A DNA stretch of 64,000 bases from Alteraquisediminimonas sediminicola (GCF_019740335.1 NZ_JAHXZS010000002.1:248001-312000), one strand, 5' to 3'. Positions 7,071 through 15,992 are shown, numbered from the stretch's first letter. A program made the numbers and translations. Notes: a model not told the origin generated them from the letters alone.

Positions 7071-9291
7071 CGTGACTCCTCCTTTCATCCGGCTGATCCG
7101 CCCATTTGACGAGCGCGATGCAGTTCCGCCCACGGTCGTCGACATAATAGCGCACTTCATCAACGGATTGGGCGATGATATAGATGCCAAATCCCCCTTC
7201 TTGCGATCCGTCGAATTTCGGGGCCGAGACTTGTGCCGGGTCGAAACTCATGCCCAGATGATGCAGCCGCACCACGACGCGGTCGGCAAACACCTCGACA
7301 TCCAGTTCAATCCGGCGATCCGGCCTGCGATCATAGGCGTGAATGATGATATTGCTCGCGGCCTCCGACACCGCCCGTTTCAGGCTGCTGACCTTGTCCT
7401 CGCTCAGCACGCCCTTGCTCGCCATTTGCTCGACAAAGTCGCGGGCCGTCGCCAATTCCTTGAGATCGCTGGAGATCGCCAGTTCCGCGCGGCGCAATGG
7501 CCCGGGCAAACGATGCTCCTTCAGCTTCACCGAGACGCAGGTCAGATCGTCCGCAAAATTGCCGGAGCCGGAAAAGCCCTCGACCGCCGCGCGCAGGCGC
7601 TTGGTCAGTTCTTCAGGGTCAAGATCGGCATGGGTCTGCACCAGATCGATCAGCCGTTCGACGCCGAACAACTCGCCCGTGCGATTGCGGGCCTCGGTCA
7701 CGCCATCCGAATAGAACACCAACAGATCGCCGGGCATGATCTGGATTTCATATTGGGTGTAGATTTCATGGGCATCGAGACCAAGCGGCATATTTTCGCC
7801 CGATAGCAGGACACAAGTCCCGCTCTGCTGTTGATAATGGATCGTATGGGTATGGCCGCAATCGACAAAGATCAGACGATCACGATCCAGATCGAACCGT
7901 GCGTAACAAACGGTCACGAAACTTTCGAGCGCAATCAACTCATTGGCGATATGGGAATTGGCGAGGGTGATGATGTCTTTCGGCTCCGGCAGCGCCGCGC
8001 GATCATTGCCAATCGCGATCAAATGGCTGAACGCGCGGAGCAAGTGCGTCTTGGTCGCCGCGCCCAACAAAGCGGCAGGCACGCCTTTGCCCATCACATC
8101 ACCAAGGATGACATCAATCTGTCGATCCGTATGGATGAGAAAGTCGAAGAAATCGCCGTCGATGCGGTCGGACGGGATCGTGAGCGCCGCAAAGCGCGCC
8201 CATGGCAAATCATGCGGCGGATAATCGAACAACAAGGTACGCTGAATGCGATAGCCGATCTCGATTTCCCGTTCGCGGACTTGCGCCAGTTCCCGTTCCG
8301 TCTGGCGGCGCTGCACATCGATCCGGTACAGTGACCAAGAACTCCACCACAGCACGCCGCCCACGGCAATCACGTCGATGCCCGCCACCAGTGCCGCGCC
8401 AAGGTCTGGCTGGATGAAATCCGTGTCCAGCAACGACACGTTCAACCAGCCGAAACCTGTCGGAAAGATGATGGCCGCTGGCAAGATCCGCCGCGCGACC
8501 AGACCGCCAGTGCTGTCAGAGCTGATGATTTTCATCAGGCCGTCATGCGGCCTACTCGCGAGTAAGCCATAAGCGAGCAGCCCCAGCATCAACGCGGTCG
8601 GCAGGGCCACCGCCGCATAACGCGGCAGGTTGCTCGTCGCCTCGCAATCCCCGCCGATACACACAACGCCATAGAGCAATTCCGCCCCGTAAAGATGCCC
8701 GAGACACGCCAGAAACGCGATCCAGCCGACCGCCAGCGCCAGCACCTGCGTCGACCAATGCGCCTTCCGCCTGCTCATTTGCAGCAACGCGCCACCAAGG
8801 ATCACCAGACTGAGGGCAGTGCCGGGGGCCATGCGATCCATCATCGTTGTTCCGACAGAGGCTTGCGGCTCGTCAAACAACAGATGGTCGACCCCTAAAT
8901 CCAGATCGAAAATATATTCGGAGATGGTGATCATGCCGATCATGGCCGCGCCAATCGCGCATAGCTTTGCCAGCCACAGTTGCGACTTCAACTGCACTTC
9001 ATTGGTATCAGACCCCTGATCCTGCAATTGCCACAAGGCGACGCCAGTCAGCCCAATCCCGATAGCAGCGTTGGGGGATGCCGTTTCCTGCCCGGTGAGG
9101 AGGTTTTTCAACCAGATGACATCCAGCAATCCACCAATCACCACCAGACCGCCGACCGTCATCGCCAACACGCTGATCGCCAGCGATATCGCCTTCAGCC
9201 ACCAGATAATCCGGGGGTTGGCCGAGACAACATCGTTGACGACGACAGGTTCCGATATTTCAAGTGCGGGATGGCTGTTCATTGTTTGCAC
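7054..9291 (-). CDS. Membrane SpoIIE-type phosphatase fused to an HATPase (RsbW-like) domain
   Basis: Protein of 745 residues that seems to hold both opposing activities of a partner switch. N-terminal about 300 residues: several hydrophobic segments (for example ISLAISVLAMTVGGLVVIGGLL), a membrane sensor part. Middle: PP2C/SpoIIE phosphatase with GDVMGKGVPAALLGA and VDCGHTHTIHY motifs and the C-terminal ADDLTCVSVKL. End: a histidine-kinase-like ATPase with an N-box (SEAASNIIIHAYD) and G-box (EGGFGIYII). A charged linker follows the membrane segments. It overlaps the STAS gene, its probable substrate. Expected output is control of a stress sigma factor or of a c-di-GMP or motility branch; the target is not visible here. 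Confidence 0.9.
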   Translation of the reverse strand: MQTMNSHPALEISEPVVVNDVVSANPRIIWWLKAISLAISVLAMTVGGLVVIGGLLDVIWLKNLLTGQETASPNAAIGIGLTGVALWQLQDQGSDTNEVQLKSQLWLAKLCAIGAAMIGMITISEYIFDLDLGVDHLLFDEPQASVGTTMMDRMAPGTALSLVILGGALLQMSRRKAHWSTQVLALAVGWIAFLACLGHLYGAELLYGVVCIGGDCEATSNLPRYAAVALPTALMLGLLAYGLLASRPHDGLMKIISSDSTGGLVARRILPAAIIFPTGFGWLNVSLLDTDFIQPDLGAALVAGIDVIAVGGVLWWSSWSLYRIDVQRRQTERELAQVREREIEIGYRIQRTLLFDYPPHDLPWARFAALTIPSDRIDGDFFDFLIHTDRQIDVILGDVMGKGVPAALLGAATKTHLLRAFSHLIAIGNDRAALPEPKDIITLANSHIANELIALESFVTVCYARFDLDRDRLIFVDCGHTHTIHYQQQSGTCVLLSGENMPLGLDAHEIYTQYEIQIMPGDLLVFYSDGVTEARNRTGELFGVERLIDLVQTHADLDPEELTKRLRAAVEGFSGSGNFADDLTCVSVKLKEHRLPGPLRRAELAISSDLKELATARDFVEQMASKGVLSEDKVSSLKRAVSEAASNIIIHAYDRRPDRRIELDVEVFADRVVVRLHHLGMSFDPAQVSAPKFDGSQEGGFGIYIIAQSVDEVRYYVDDRGRNCIALVKWADQPDERRSHDGSDI

Positions 9292-9337
9292 TCAGGGTTG
9301 ATTTTAATTTTCAAAGCACGCCATACGCCACGCCCAT

Positions 9338-9793
9338 TTACTTCTTGAGGACAAAGGACACTTTGAACGCAACGGTCGAGGCGACCGGCGTCCCATTGAG
9401 CATGGCAGGATGGTAACGCCAGCGCGACTGGATCCAGATGGCAGCCGCGCGATCGAGCCTTGAACTGCCGCTGGATTTCACCACCTTGATGTCGCTGACC
9501 CGACCATTTGCCGATACGATAAGCTTGAGCGATACCGTCCCTTCCTCGCCTAATTCGAAAGAATCATGCGGATAGGGTGGAAATCTGTTGCGGTTGCGAA
9601 AGGGAACGGCTGGGATGTACACGCCAGCAGGGCCAGATGCGGCAGGCTTGTTGGGCTGGGCATCAACACCGGGCGCAAGGCCGATATTCAATCCGCCAAT
9701 AATCAGCGCCACCGCCAGGACCAAACCTGCTGGATGCAACAGCCTTCGGCACCAAAAAGGGGCCAGAGCAATGTAATACCGCATAGATTGCAT
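9338..9793 (-). CDS. TonB C-terminal domain (energy transducer) protein
   Basis: Inner-membrane anchored protein of about 151 residues with one hydrophobic segment (GLVLAVALIIGGLNIGL), a short Pro-rich linker and a TonB_C fold: GTVSLKLIVSANGRVSDIKVVKSSGSSRLDRAA, then SRWRYHPAMLNGTPVASTVAFKVSFVL. Such proteins contact TonB-box receptors or act in other envelope tasks. The open frame starts at 9850, but the ATG at 9793 has GGAG six nt before it (inside MENK of the longer frame). The periplasmic linker is much shorter than in canonical TonB, so spanning the periplasm is doubtful. No exbB/exbD nearby. Confidence 0.82.
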   Translation of the reverse strand: MQSMRYYIALAPFWCRRLLHPAGLVLAVALIIGGLNIGLAPGVDAQPNKPAASGPAGVYIPAVPFRNRNRFPPYPHDSFELGEEGTVSLKLIVSANGRVSDIKVVKSSGSSRLDRAAAIWIQSRWRYHPAMLNGTPVASTVAFKVSFVLKK

Positions 9794-9949
9794 CTTGTTC
9801 TCCATGAACAATTGCTGCCCGGTATGACGCATCTTCGTACCCGCTCGCACAGACGGGTTTAATGAAGTCTAACACAAAAGACGTAAGATGGGATGAAGTA
9901 AATTCAAGGGCATGAGGCGCACGCAACAACGCGAATATGGCCCATTGAC

Positions 9950-9973
9950 AAATATGAGCGATGGTTCATATTT
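9950..9973. promoter_or_regulatory. Palindromic operator candidate upstream of Rieske operon
   Basis: Perfect 8-bp inverted repeat AAATATGA/TCATATTT with an 8-bp spacer, lying 53 bp before the first Rieske gene. The arms share TATGA/TCATA with palindromes near 15977 and 16783, which flank a tetR gene. The sequence is direct; its role as a TetR site is inference. Confidence 0.5.
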
Positions 9974-10025
9974 AACCGCATGGATTGAACGCCAGACAAG
10001 GTGATTCTCCCGGAGGAGCGGAAAA

Positions 10026-11402
10026 ATGAATGACATTCAGGCGCTGGTGCGTGCGCATTATCCCGACAACACATGGCAGGACATCGCGCAGCGCGATGGC
10101 GCCTTGCCGGAGGTGCTGAAGGCGCAATCGAACCCCGATCAAAATCTGCGCGACATCCCGTTCGACCGTTACACCAGCCCTGATTTCTTCAACCGCGAAA
10201 TCGAACATATGTGGAAGCGGGTATGGCAATTCGCCTGCCGTGATGAACATGTGGCCGAAGTCGGCGATTATTATGTCTATGATCTGGCGCGGCTGTCGAT
10301 TGTCATCGTCCGCACGGAAAACGGCCTCAAAGGCTATTACAACAGCTGCCTGCATCGCGGCACCAAGCTGAAGCCATCGGGCGATGCCGGTTGGGCGCCT
10401 TCATTGCGCTGCCCTTATCATGCATGGGAATGGAATCTCGAAGGCACGGTCAAGAATATCCCATGCGAATGGGAATTCCCGCAACTCGACCGCGCCAAGG
10501 CCTGTCTGCCGGAAGTCCGGGTCGAAAGCTGGAACGGCTTTGTCTTCATCAATTTCGACAAGGAAGCGCCCAGCCTGTTGGACTATCTCGAAGTCCTGCC
10601 CGAACATTTCCGCAATTGGGATCTGACCGGCTGGTATGTCCACACCCATGTCCGCAAGCATTTGCCCGGCAATTGGAAGCTGGCGCAGGATGCGTTCATG
10701 GAGGCGTATCACACGCCCTATGTTCATCCTGAAATGACCCATGTGGTCGGCGACCACAATATGCAGCACGATATTTTCAGCGATCATATCAGCCGCGACC
10801 TGTGCGCCATGGCAACGCCCAGCCCGACATCGACGATGGAAATGAGCCAGCAGGCATTGCTCGATTCCATGCTGGTCGGCGATGGGTCGATTGTCGGCGA
10901 ACGCACATTGGTGCCAGAGGGCAAGACCGCGCGCTGGGTCATGGCCGAACAGGTAAAGGCGCAGATGCTGGCCGATTATGGTCTGGATTATTCCAAATTC
11001 TCCGTGCCGGAAATGATCGACTCGCTGAAATACAACGTCTTCCCGAATGTGGCCTTCTACCCCGCACCGGGGCTGGCGCTGATCCAGCTGTTCCGACCCG
11101 ATGGCCATGATCCGGACAAGTCGATCTTCGACCAGATGGTGCTAAGGCCCAAGCCCGCCAATAATGGTGCATTCGATGTCGGGGAACTGATTGAAATCGG
11201 CGAAGATGAAGCCTTTGCCAGCGTCGAAGGCATGGACCCGTTCCTCGCCAGCGTGCTCGATCAGGATACCGACATCATGCGTTGGCAACGTGAAGGCATG
11301 TACGCCAGCCACAAGGGCGCGGCGACATTGTCCATCTATCAGGAATCGCGTCTCCGCCATGTGCAGGACACGCTCGACAAATATCTGGAGGGCAAGAAGT
11401 GA
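10026..11402 (+). CDS. Rieske aromatic ring-hydroxylating oxygenase, alpha subunit
   Basis: Protein of 458 residues. The Rieske centre is CLH (Cys108, His110) and CPYH (Cys129, His132). The catalytic mononuclear iron site is DAFMEAYHTPYVH with His229 and His234 and an upstream Asp, the usual arrangement in ring-hydroxylating and demethylating oxygenases. The length and C-terminal part (LIQLFRPDGHDPDKS, FDQMVLRPKP) fit the alpha-subunit family. No beta subunit, ferredoxin or reductase lies next to it. It overlaps the VOC gene by 4 nt (GTGA), so the two are translated together. Good SD GGAGGAG precedes the ATG. Likely substrate: an aromatic or terpenoid compound; not determined. Confidence 0.93.
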   Translation: MNDIQALVRAHYPDNTWQDIAQRDGALPEVLKAQSNPDQNLRDIPFDRYTSPDFFNREIEHMWKRVWQFACRDEHVAEVGDYYVYDLARLSIVIVRTENGLKGYYNSCLHRGTKLKPSGDAGWAPSLRCPYHAWEWNLEGTVKNIPCEWEFPQLDRAKACLPEVRVESWNGFVFINFDKEAPSLLDYLEVLPEHFRNWDLTGWYVHTHVRKHLPGNWKLAQDAFMEAYHTPYVHPEMTHVVGDHNMQHDIFSDHISRDLCAMATPSPTSTMEMSQQALLDSMLVGDGSIVGERTLVPEGKTARWVMAEQVKAQMLADYGLDYSKFSVPEMIDSLKYNVFPNVAFYPAPGLALIQLFRPDGHDPDKSIFDQMVLRPKPANNGAFDVGELIEIGEDEAFASVEGMDPFLASVLDQDTDIMRWQREGMYASHKGAATLSIYQESRLRHVQDTLDKYLEGKK

Positions 11403-11893
11403 GGTCGCATATCAAGGGCGTACACCATATCGCGGTGTCGGTGCCTGACATTGATCGGGCGCGGCAATTTTACATTGATCTGCTCGGCGCGGAAGAAATC
11501 TCCGCCGTCGCATGGGAGGCAGGCAATGCCATGATCGATGCGATTGTGGGATTGAAGGACTGCGCGGGCAAGCAATTCGTCGCCCGTTTGGGCAATGTCT
11601 TTATCGAAGTGTTTGAATATCTCTCGCCCCGCGCCGCCCCGCAAGATCCGAATGAGGGGGTCAATCGCTTTGGCTATACCCATTTCTGCTTGCAGGTGGA
11701 TGACATCATGACGGTCTATGACAAGATGTTGGCAGCGGGCATCCGCTTTCACACTGCGCCCGATCCAAGCCACATCGTCACCGCCGCCGATGGCAGCAAA
11801 TCCGGCTATGCCGCGACCTATGGCCGCGACTTTTTCGGCAATGTGTTCGAATTGATCGAAATCCACGCAAACGATCAACTACCATCGATCTAA
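11399..11893 (+). CDS. VOC protein, extradiol dioxygenase/glyoxalase fold
   Basis: Protein of 164 residues, starting with GTG that overlaps the Rieske stop (GTGA) and is preceded by GGAGGGCAAGAA. VOC features: VHHIAVSVPDIDRARQFYIDLLGAEE at the N-terminus, FCLQVDDIM in the middle, RDFFGNVFELIEIH at the C-terminus, giving one His and Glu set of metal ligands. Position inside the oxygenase operon suggests it acts on a product of the upstream oxygenase, for example ring opening, isomerisation or lactone handling. The exact reaction is not readable. Confidence 0.85.
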   Translation: MRSHIKGVHHIAVSVPDIDRARQFYIDLLGAEEISAVAWEAGNAMIDAIVGLKDCAGKQFVARLGNVFIEVFEYLSPRAAPQDPNEGVNRFGYTHFCLQVDDIMTVYDKMLAAGIRFHTAPDPSHIVTAADGSKSGYAATYGRDFFGNVFELIEIHANDQLPSI

Positions 11894-11916
11894 AAATATA
11901 ATCCGAGGAGAGACAC

Positions 11917-12744
11917 ATGGATCTTGAACTGAAGGGCAAGAAAGTCATAGTCAGCGCGGCGACGCGCGGGCTGGGCCGCCGCATGGTCGAACGTTTTCTG
12001 GATGAAGGCGCGATTGTCAGCTTCTGTGGCCGTCGCGCGCGCGGCGAACAGCCCAATCCCAGCGATGAAGAGGTCTTCGCCAATCCCTTGCACGGCGAAG
12101 GGGTCGAAGAGGCGGTCGCGGCGCTATCCAAGCGCGGCACGGTATTCGGCTCAGTCGTCGATTGCGGCTATTTCGATCAGGTCACGGCCTGGGTCGAACA
12201 GGCCGCCAAGGACATGGGCGGGATCGACATCGTTGTGTCCAACGCCAGCGCTCTGGGCGGCATCCCGCGCAGCCGCAAGGGCTGGGACATTAATTACAAT
12301 GTCGATCTGATGTCGGCGGTGGCGATGTTCGACACGGCGCTCCCCTTCCTCAAGGCCGCGGGCAATGGCGCGTTCGTCCAGATGTCGACGATCACCGCGA
12401 TCGAGAACCACGCCTTTGGCGAGGCTGGTCTCAGCTATGGCGCGATGAAGGCCGCGCTGATCAATTACACCCATCAACTGGCGCAGGATTACATGAAATT
12501 CGGCATCCGCTGCAATTGCGTCTGCCCCGGCCCGATTTTCGTCGAGGATGGCAGCTGGGGCTTTTTGCAGGAAAATATGCCCGATTATTATGAGTCCAAT
12601 CGCCTGCGGCATCCCGCTGGCCGTTTCGGTCGGCCTGACGAGATTGCGGACGCGGTCCTCTATCTCGCCTCGGCGCGGGCCTCGTGGATCACGGGGGTCA
12701 ACCTCACCGTCGATGGCGGCTTCACGAAAAACGTGAAATATTGA
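11917..12744 (+). CDS. SDR oxidoreductase
   Basis: Short-chain dehydrogenase of 275 residues. The cofactor motif is degenerate (SAATRGLGRRMVE instead of TGxxxGIG), the NAG-type motif is SNASALGG, and the catalytic triad is clear: Ser in VQMSTI, YGAMK, with VCPGPI following. It is the third gene of the Rieske/VOC operon, 24 nt after the VOC stop, with SD GAGGAGAGACAC. The sequence resembles the SDR at 20280 more than the two other SDRs of the region (both end VDGGFTK/VDGGYTK), so they may act on related substrates. Probably oxidises a hydroxylated intermediate. Confidence 0.9.
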   Translation: MDLELKGKKVIVSAATRGLGRRMVERFLDEGAIVSFCGRRARGEQPNPSDEEVFANPLHGEGVEEAVAALSKRGTVFGSVVDCGYFDQVTAWVEQAAKDMGGIDIVVSNASALGGIPRSRKGWDINYNVDLMSAVAMFDTALPFLKAAGNGAFVQMSTITAIENHAFGEAGLSYGAMKAALINYTHQLAQDYMKFGIRCNCVCPGPIFVEDGSWGFLQENMPDYYESNRLRHPAGRFGRPDEIADAVLYLASARASWITGVNLTVDGGFTKNVKY

Positions 12745-12751
12745 CGCACGC

Positions 12752-12787
12752 GGACGCGCCACGAATGCGACTGATCGCGGCGCGTCC
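12752..12787 (+). terminator. Hairpin after the Rieske/VOC/SDR operon
   Basis: GGACGCGCC pairs perfectly with GGCGCGTCC across an 18-base loop just after the SDR stop. There is no T run, so it may end transcription with Rho, stabilise mRNA, or be an operator for the tetR gene that follows. Role is inference. Confidence 0.4.
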
Positions 12788-12838
12788 CTGCCCCCAAAGC
12801 CTCTGGTGCAACGGGTTCCTTGCAGATAAGGGACAATT

Positions 12839-13582
12839 ATGACGGATACAGCCCAGCATAAGGCACAGATGAAGGCATATCTCGGCGTACTCCCGTTTGA
12901 ACGGGACCCGGCGGTCTGGCTGGCCAATTCCTCCAGCTATGTCATCCCGCACCAACAGCGCAGCCGGTTGGCGCTCGAACGCATCGTCGCGGCCTCGCTG
13001 CGCCTCTTCGCGGCCAAGGGCTTTGAAGCGACCAAGGTCAATGAAATCGCGCTTGAGGCGGGCGTGCCGATCGGCACGGTGTATCAGCGCTTTGCCGACA
13101 AATCAGCGATCCTTCAAACCATTATCGAAGGCTTTCGCGCCCTGCGCATGCGGGAAATTCGGGGGTTTATCAGCGCTGAACAAACCCTCAAGGCCAGTCC
13201 TGCCGAGGTGGTGACGCTGCACGTCAACATCATCTTCAGCTCGTTTCGCACCGATGCCGGGCTATTGCGCCTGATTGAGCGCCGTCGGCTGGAAGATCGC
13301 CAGACCCATCTCGATCAAAGCAACGCAAATGATGAAGTCGCGGCGATGATCGCGGATTTGCTGATCGCCAAATTGCCTGATCGGGCCCCCGCGACATTGC
13401 GCCAACAGGTATTCTATCTGCACAGCATCATTCGCGGCGCGGTGGTATGGGCGGCGCTGCCCGATTGTGGCGAGCTTGGCGAAGGACTTCAGCTTAGCGA
13501 CCCCGGCTTTGCCGCAGCCGCGCTAGAAATGGCGCTCGCTTATCTGGGGCTTGATGACCCTCATGACAAAGCGAGCGCGTAA
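12839..13582 (+). CDS. TetR-family transcriptional regulator
   Basis: Protein of 247 residues. An unusual 40-residue N-terminal extension (MTDTAQHKAQMKAYLGVLPFERDPAVWLAN) precedes a standard TetR N-domain: RLALERIVAASLRLFAAKGFEATKVNEIALEAGVPIGTVYQRFADKS, with recognition helix IGTVYQRF. The C-terminal ligand domain is helical with hydrophobic residues and not assignable. The gene lies between the Rieske/VOC/SDR operon and a second Rieske gene on the opposite strand, 9 nt from the latter's stop. It may control either operon. Confidence 0.9.
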   Translation: MTDTAQHKAQMKAYLGVLPFERDPAVWLANSSSYVIPHQQRSRLALERIVAASLRLFAAKGFEATKVNEIALEAGVPIGTVYQRFADKSAILQTIIEGFRALRMREIRGFISAEQTLKASPAEVVTLHVNIIFSSFRTDAGLLRLIERRRLEDRQTHLDQSNANDEVAAMIADLLIAKLPDRAPATLRQQVFYLHSIIRGAVVWAALPDCGELGEGLQLSDPGFAAAALEMALAYLGLDDPHDKASA

Positions 13583-13591
13583 ATCAGGCCA

Positions 13592-14770
13592 TCAAAGTAC
13601 CGGGGTCGGCAAGCTCTTGTCCTTGCTCATATAATATTCGACCCATTTGTGGAAATGCTGGTTGCCGAGCTCATTGCGCCCGAAAATGACATGGGATGCC
13701 GCAGATGAAGCCAGACCGCGCTGCACCTTCAGACCCGCGCCATAATCTTCACGCTCGACCACGCCGCTCAGGAAGTCGGCCATTTCATTCAGCTTGACGA
13801 TTTCGTCCGCCGACGGATTGGGATCGCGGCCAAGGAAATACATGATCGTCCGGCTGGCTTCTGGCGTATTGCCGGGGATCATCTGGGAAATCTGGATGAT
13901 TTCCGGCGCGGCGAAGATCGAGACATTCGGGAAGAATGTCCGCACGAAATCATAGCCGTCCGTCTCGCATTCGCCCCATTTTTCCGGTGCGACCTTGCCC
14001 AATTGCTCCAAAATCGAACGCTGTGGATAGCCGACGCGCAAATGCGGGCCAAAGGCATCGAACTGCATCACATTGGAAAAAGTGCGCAGGTTGATCGTTT
14101 CGGGGTGCGCAGCAGCGAAATGATAGCCTTCGAGATAGCCATCATAAGCGACCTTCCAATTCGGTCCCTGAATTTCACGGGTACCGACGAAATACGCACC
14201 CGCCAGATTCAAATAGGCCATGTCATCGGCCATCGGCCCGACATGGTTTTCGAAATCAGCTTCCTGCCCCGGCGTCAGCACGACAAAGATAAAGCCATGG
14301 CGTTCAAACACTGGCAATTGGGTCAGCGCCAGTTCTTCAGGCTCGACCTGACCGAATTTGCTGCGTTCGGCCACAGCGATGAGGCTGCCATCCGCATTAT
14401 AGGTCCAGCCATGATAAGGGCAGGAAAAGCGGCGGCAATTGCCACTGCCTTCTTCGGCCAGCAACATCGCGCGATGCTTACAGACATTGAGCATCGCGCG
14501 CAGGCTGCCATCCTTCTGGCGCGTGATCAGCAGCGGCTGACCGACATAATCATAGGCCTTGTAGTCGCCTGGATTGGGAATTTCGGCGCTAACGCCCGCC
14601 AACAAGGGCAGACGCATGAACAACGTGTCGATTTCCCCCCGCCAGATGGTCGGGTCCAGATAATGCGCCGAAGGCACCCGCATCACATCGGGCGCCATAT
14701 CGGTGGTGCCCGTCTTGACCAGTTCCACCAATTGCTCGGCGACGCGGCGGTTGTCATCCAACTTGTTCAT
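13592..14770 (-). CDS. Rieske aromatic ring-hydroxylating oxygenase, alpha subunit
   Basis: Protein of 392 residues. The Rieske site is CKH (Cys97, His99) and CPYH (Cys117, His120); the catalytic iron ligands are in YDGYLEGYHFAAAHPE (His217, His222 with an acidic residue). Shorter than the oxygenase at 10026 and from a different subgroup. It is the last gene of the unit reading 15793 to 13592 (Dabb-PASTA, ABM, Rieske); the gap to the ABM gene is 60 nt. AAGGGA about 7 nt before the ATG supports the start. Redox partners are absent here too. Probable role: first attack or demethylation of an aromatic substrate. Confidence 0.93.
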   Translation of the reverse strand: MNKLDDNRRVAEQLVELVKTGTTDMAPDVMRVPSAHYLDPTIWRGEIDTLFMRLPLLAGVSAEIPNPGDYKAYDYVGQPLLITRQKDGSLRAMLNVCKHRAMLLAEEGSGNCRRFSCPYHGWTYNADGSLIAVAERSKFGQVEPEELALTQLPVFERHGFIFVVLTPGQEADFENHVGPMADDMAYLNLAGAYFVGTREIQGPNWKVAYDGYLEGYHFAAAHPETINLRTFSNVMQFDAFGPHLRVGYPQRSILEQLGKVAPEKWGECETDGYDFVRTFFPNVSIFAAPEIIQISQMIPGNTPEASRTIMYFLGRDPNPSADEIVKLNEMADFLSGVVEREDYGAGLKVQRGLASSAASHVIFGRNELGNQHFHKWVEYYMSKDKSLPTPVL

Positions 14771-14830
14771 ACTGCATTCCCTTATGTCAAATCGACCGCC
14801 CAGCGCGCCGCTGGGCTTTGAGTTTAGACC

Positions 14831-15136
14831 TTAAAGCGGCACGCCGCGTGGATTGAGCGCATCATAAACCTGCACATTCATGCCGGTCATCAATGGGCCG
14901 AAACGTCCAAAGAACGCCTGCGTCCCTGCGGTCTGGAGGTGGGTCTTGAGCTTTTCCTCGCTCTCCCACATCTCCAGCACATTGACCAGACCCGCCGCGC
15001 GGTTTTCGACCAGCAGCGAATAATGGATGCAACCGTCTTCTTCGCGCACGCCATCGACCATCGCCGCGACTGCGGCTTCAAATTCGTCGATATGCGCAGG
15101 CTGCACAGACATCGACCCTGCTACGAAAATCATCAT
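14831..15136 (-). CDS. ABM-family (antibiotic biosynthesis monooxygenase) protein
   Basis: Protein of 101 residues with the dimeric alpha/beta barrel ABM fold: MIFVAGSMSVQPAHIDEFEAAVAAMVDGVREEDGCIHYSLLVENR, then VNVLEMWESEEKLKTHLQT. This is the YgiN/quinol-monooxygenase group. Members oxidise quinols or act as small-molecule cofactor-free oxygenases, so a role on a hydroquinone intermediate fits (inference). 24 nt after the Dabb gene on the same strand. The start may be 15136 or the next codon at 15133; the second has better spacing to AAGGA. Confidence 0.85.
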   Translation of the reverse strand: MMIFVAGSMSVQPAHIDEFEAAVAAMVDGVREEDGCIHYSLLVENRAAGLVNVLEMWESEEKLKTHLQTAGTQAFFGRFGPLMTGMNVQVYDALNPRGVPL

Positions 15137-15160
15137 CTATTCCTTCAAACAGGGAAAAAC

Positions 15161-15793
15161 TTACCAGGCAGCCTGACCATGGGGCAGCGACGGGCCAGTC
15201 AGCCAGTTACCGGTAATGCCGATGTTCACCTTGGTGCCCTTGGCGACTTCGGTGTTGAATTCCGGCGTCACGAACATGATGCGGTTCGGTGCCCAGACCG
15301 AGCCGAGAATCTCTTCGACTTCGCCCAGTTCAAGACCGACCTTCGCCAGCATTTCCTTGGCCTGTTCCTTGGTGCGGCCACGAATTTCCGGGACATAGGC
15401 TTTGGTCGGATCTTCATGGATCGGCAGGACGCGCTTCGTTTCCTTCTCGGCTTCGATCTTGGCGGCTTCTTCGTTGAAGGCCGGGCCATAATAATCGACT
15501 TCCCAGTCGAACGAGATCATGTTTTCGAGAATGTCAGGCAGGAACGGCGTCATGCGCACATGCGACCAATGCGACATATAACGTTCCATCGCTTCATAGG
15601 TGTCGATATCGCAGCAATTGGCGAAATCGAAATCGCCGCTGTGATAGCGCGGTTCGCGGACGCACAGACCATGGCTGTAATCGCGCACCTCGGGATTGAG
15701 ATGCGACAATTTCTTCACCTCGGTCAAAAAGGTGTCGATCTTGTCCTGCGGGGCATCTTTCTTGAACTTGATCATGACGACGTGACGGATCAT
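15161..15793 (-). CDS. Dabb-domain protein with a C-terminal PASTA-like domain
   Basis: Protein of about 210 residues, first gene of a three-gene unit with ABM and Rieske genes. Residues 1-105: stress-responsive Dabb alpha/beta barrel (IRHVVMIKFKKDAPQ, YSHGLCVREP, YEAMERYMSHWSHV, VDYYGPAF), a fold used by small cofactorless enzymes such as polyketide or olivetolic cyclases. Residues about 135-197: PEIRGRTKEQAKEMLAKVGLE through VTPEFNTEVAKGTKVNIGITG, which reads like a PASTA repeat (P-x-[IV]-x-G-x-[ST], EA, G-x-x-V, PxxGTxV-x-KG). PASTA repeats are normally extracellular in serine kinases and PBPs; there is no signal or membrane segment here. GGAG lies 8 nt before the ATG at 15793, so I prefer it over 15799. 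Confidence 0.8.
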   Translation of the reverse strand: MIRHVVMIKFKKDAPQDKIDTFLTEVKKLSHLNPEVRDYSHGLCVREPRYHSGDFDFANCCDIDTYEAMERYMSHWSHVRMTPFLPDILENMISFDWEVDYYGPAFNEEAAKIEAEKETKRVLPIHEDPTKAYVPEIRGRTKEQAKEMLAKVGLELGEVEEILGSVWAPNRIMFVTPEFNTEVAKGTKVNIGITGNWLTGPSLPHGQAAW

Positions 15794-15976
15794 TTGCATC
15801 TCTCCTTATTTCATTACGTGTTCGACTATATCGCCTTTTCAAAGGGCGGCATTCCGGTCACGTCCAAGCAGGGATGCAATGATGCGCCAACGGGCATGTG
15901 CCGCCGGTGCGTTACCTCCCCCAGATTGCCCGAAGATATGATCTCATCAAGCAAGCGGCTCAAACGCGCTTTTATT

Positions 15977-15992
15977 TATGATGGCGATCATA
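15977..15992. promoter_or_regulatory. Palindrome TATGAT-N4-ATCATA, operator candidate
   Basis: Perfect 6-bp inverted repeat with a 4-bp spacer, 184 bp upstream of the Dabb gene start and 93 bp downstream of the tetR stop codon. It matches the 16783-16798 palindrome at 13 of 16 positions. A further inverted repeat TGACAG/CTGTCA lies at 15999-16015. The rest of 15794-16084 holds no open frame I can support. Confidence 0.45.

Noticed and set aside
9071-9301. Rightward short frames over the phosphatase/STAS region
   Set aside because: Shadows of the leftward genes that have full domain support.
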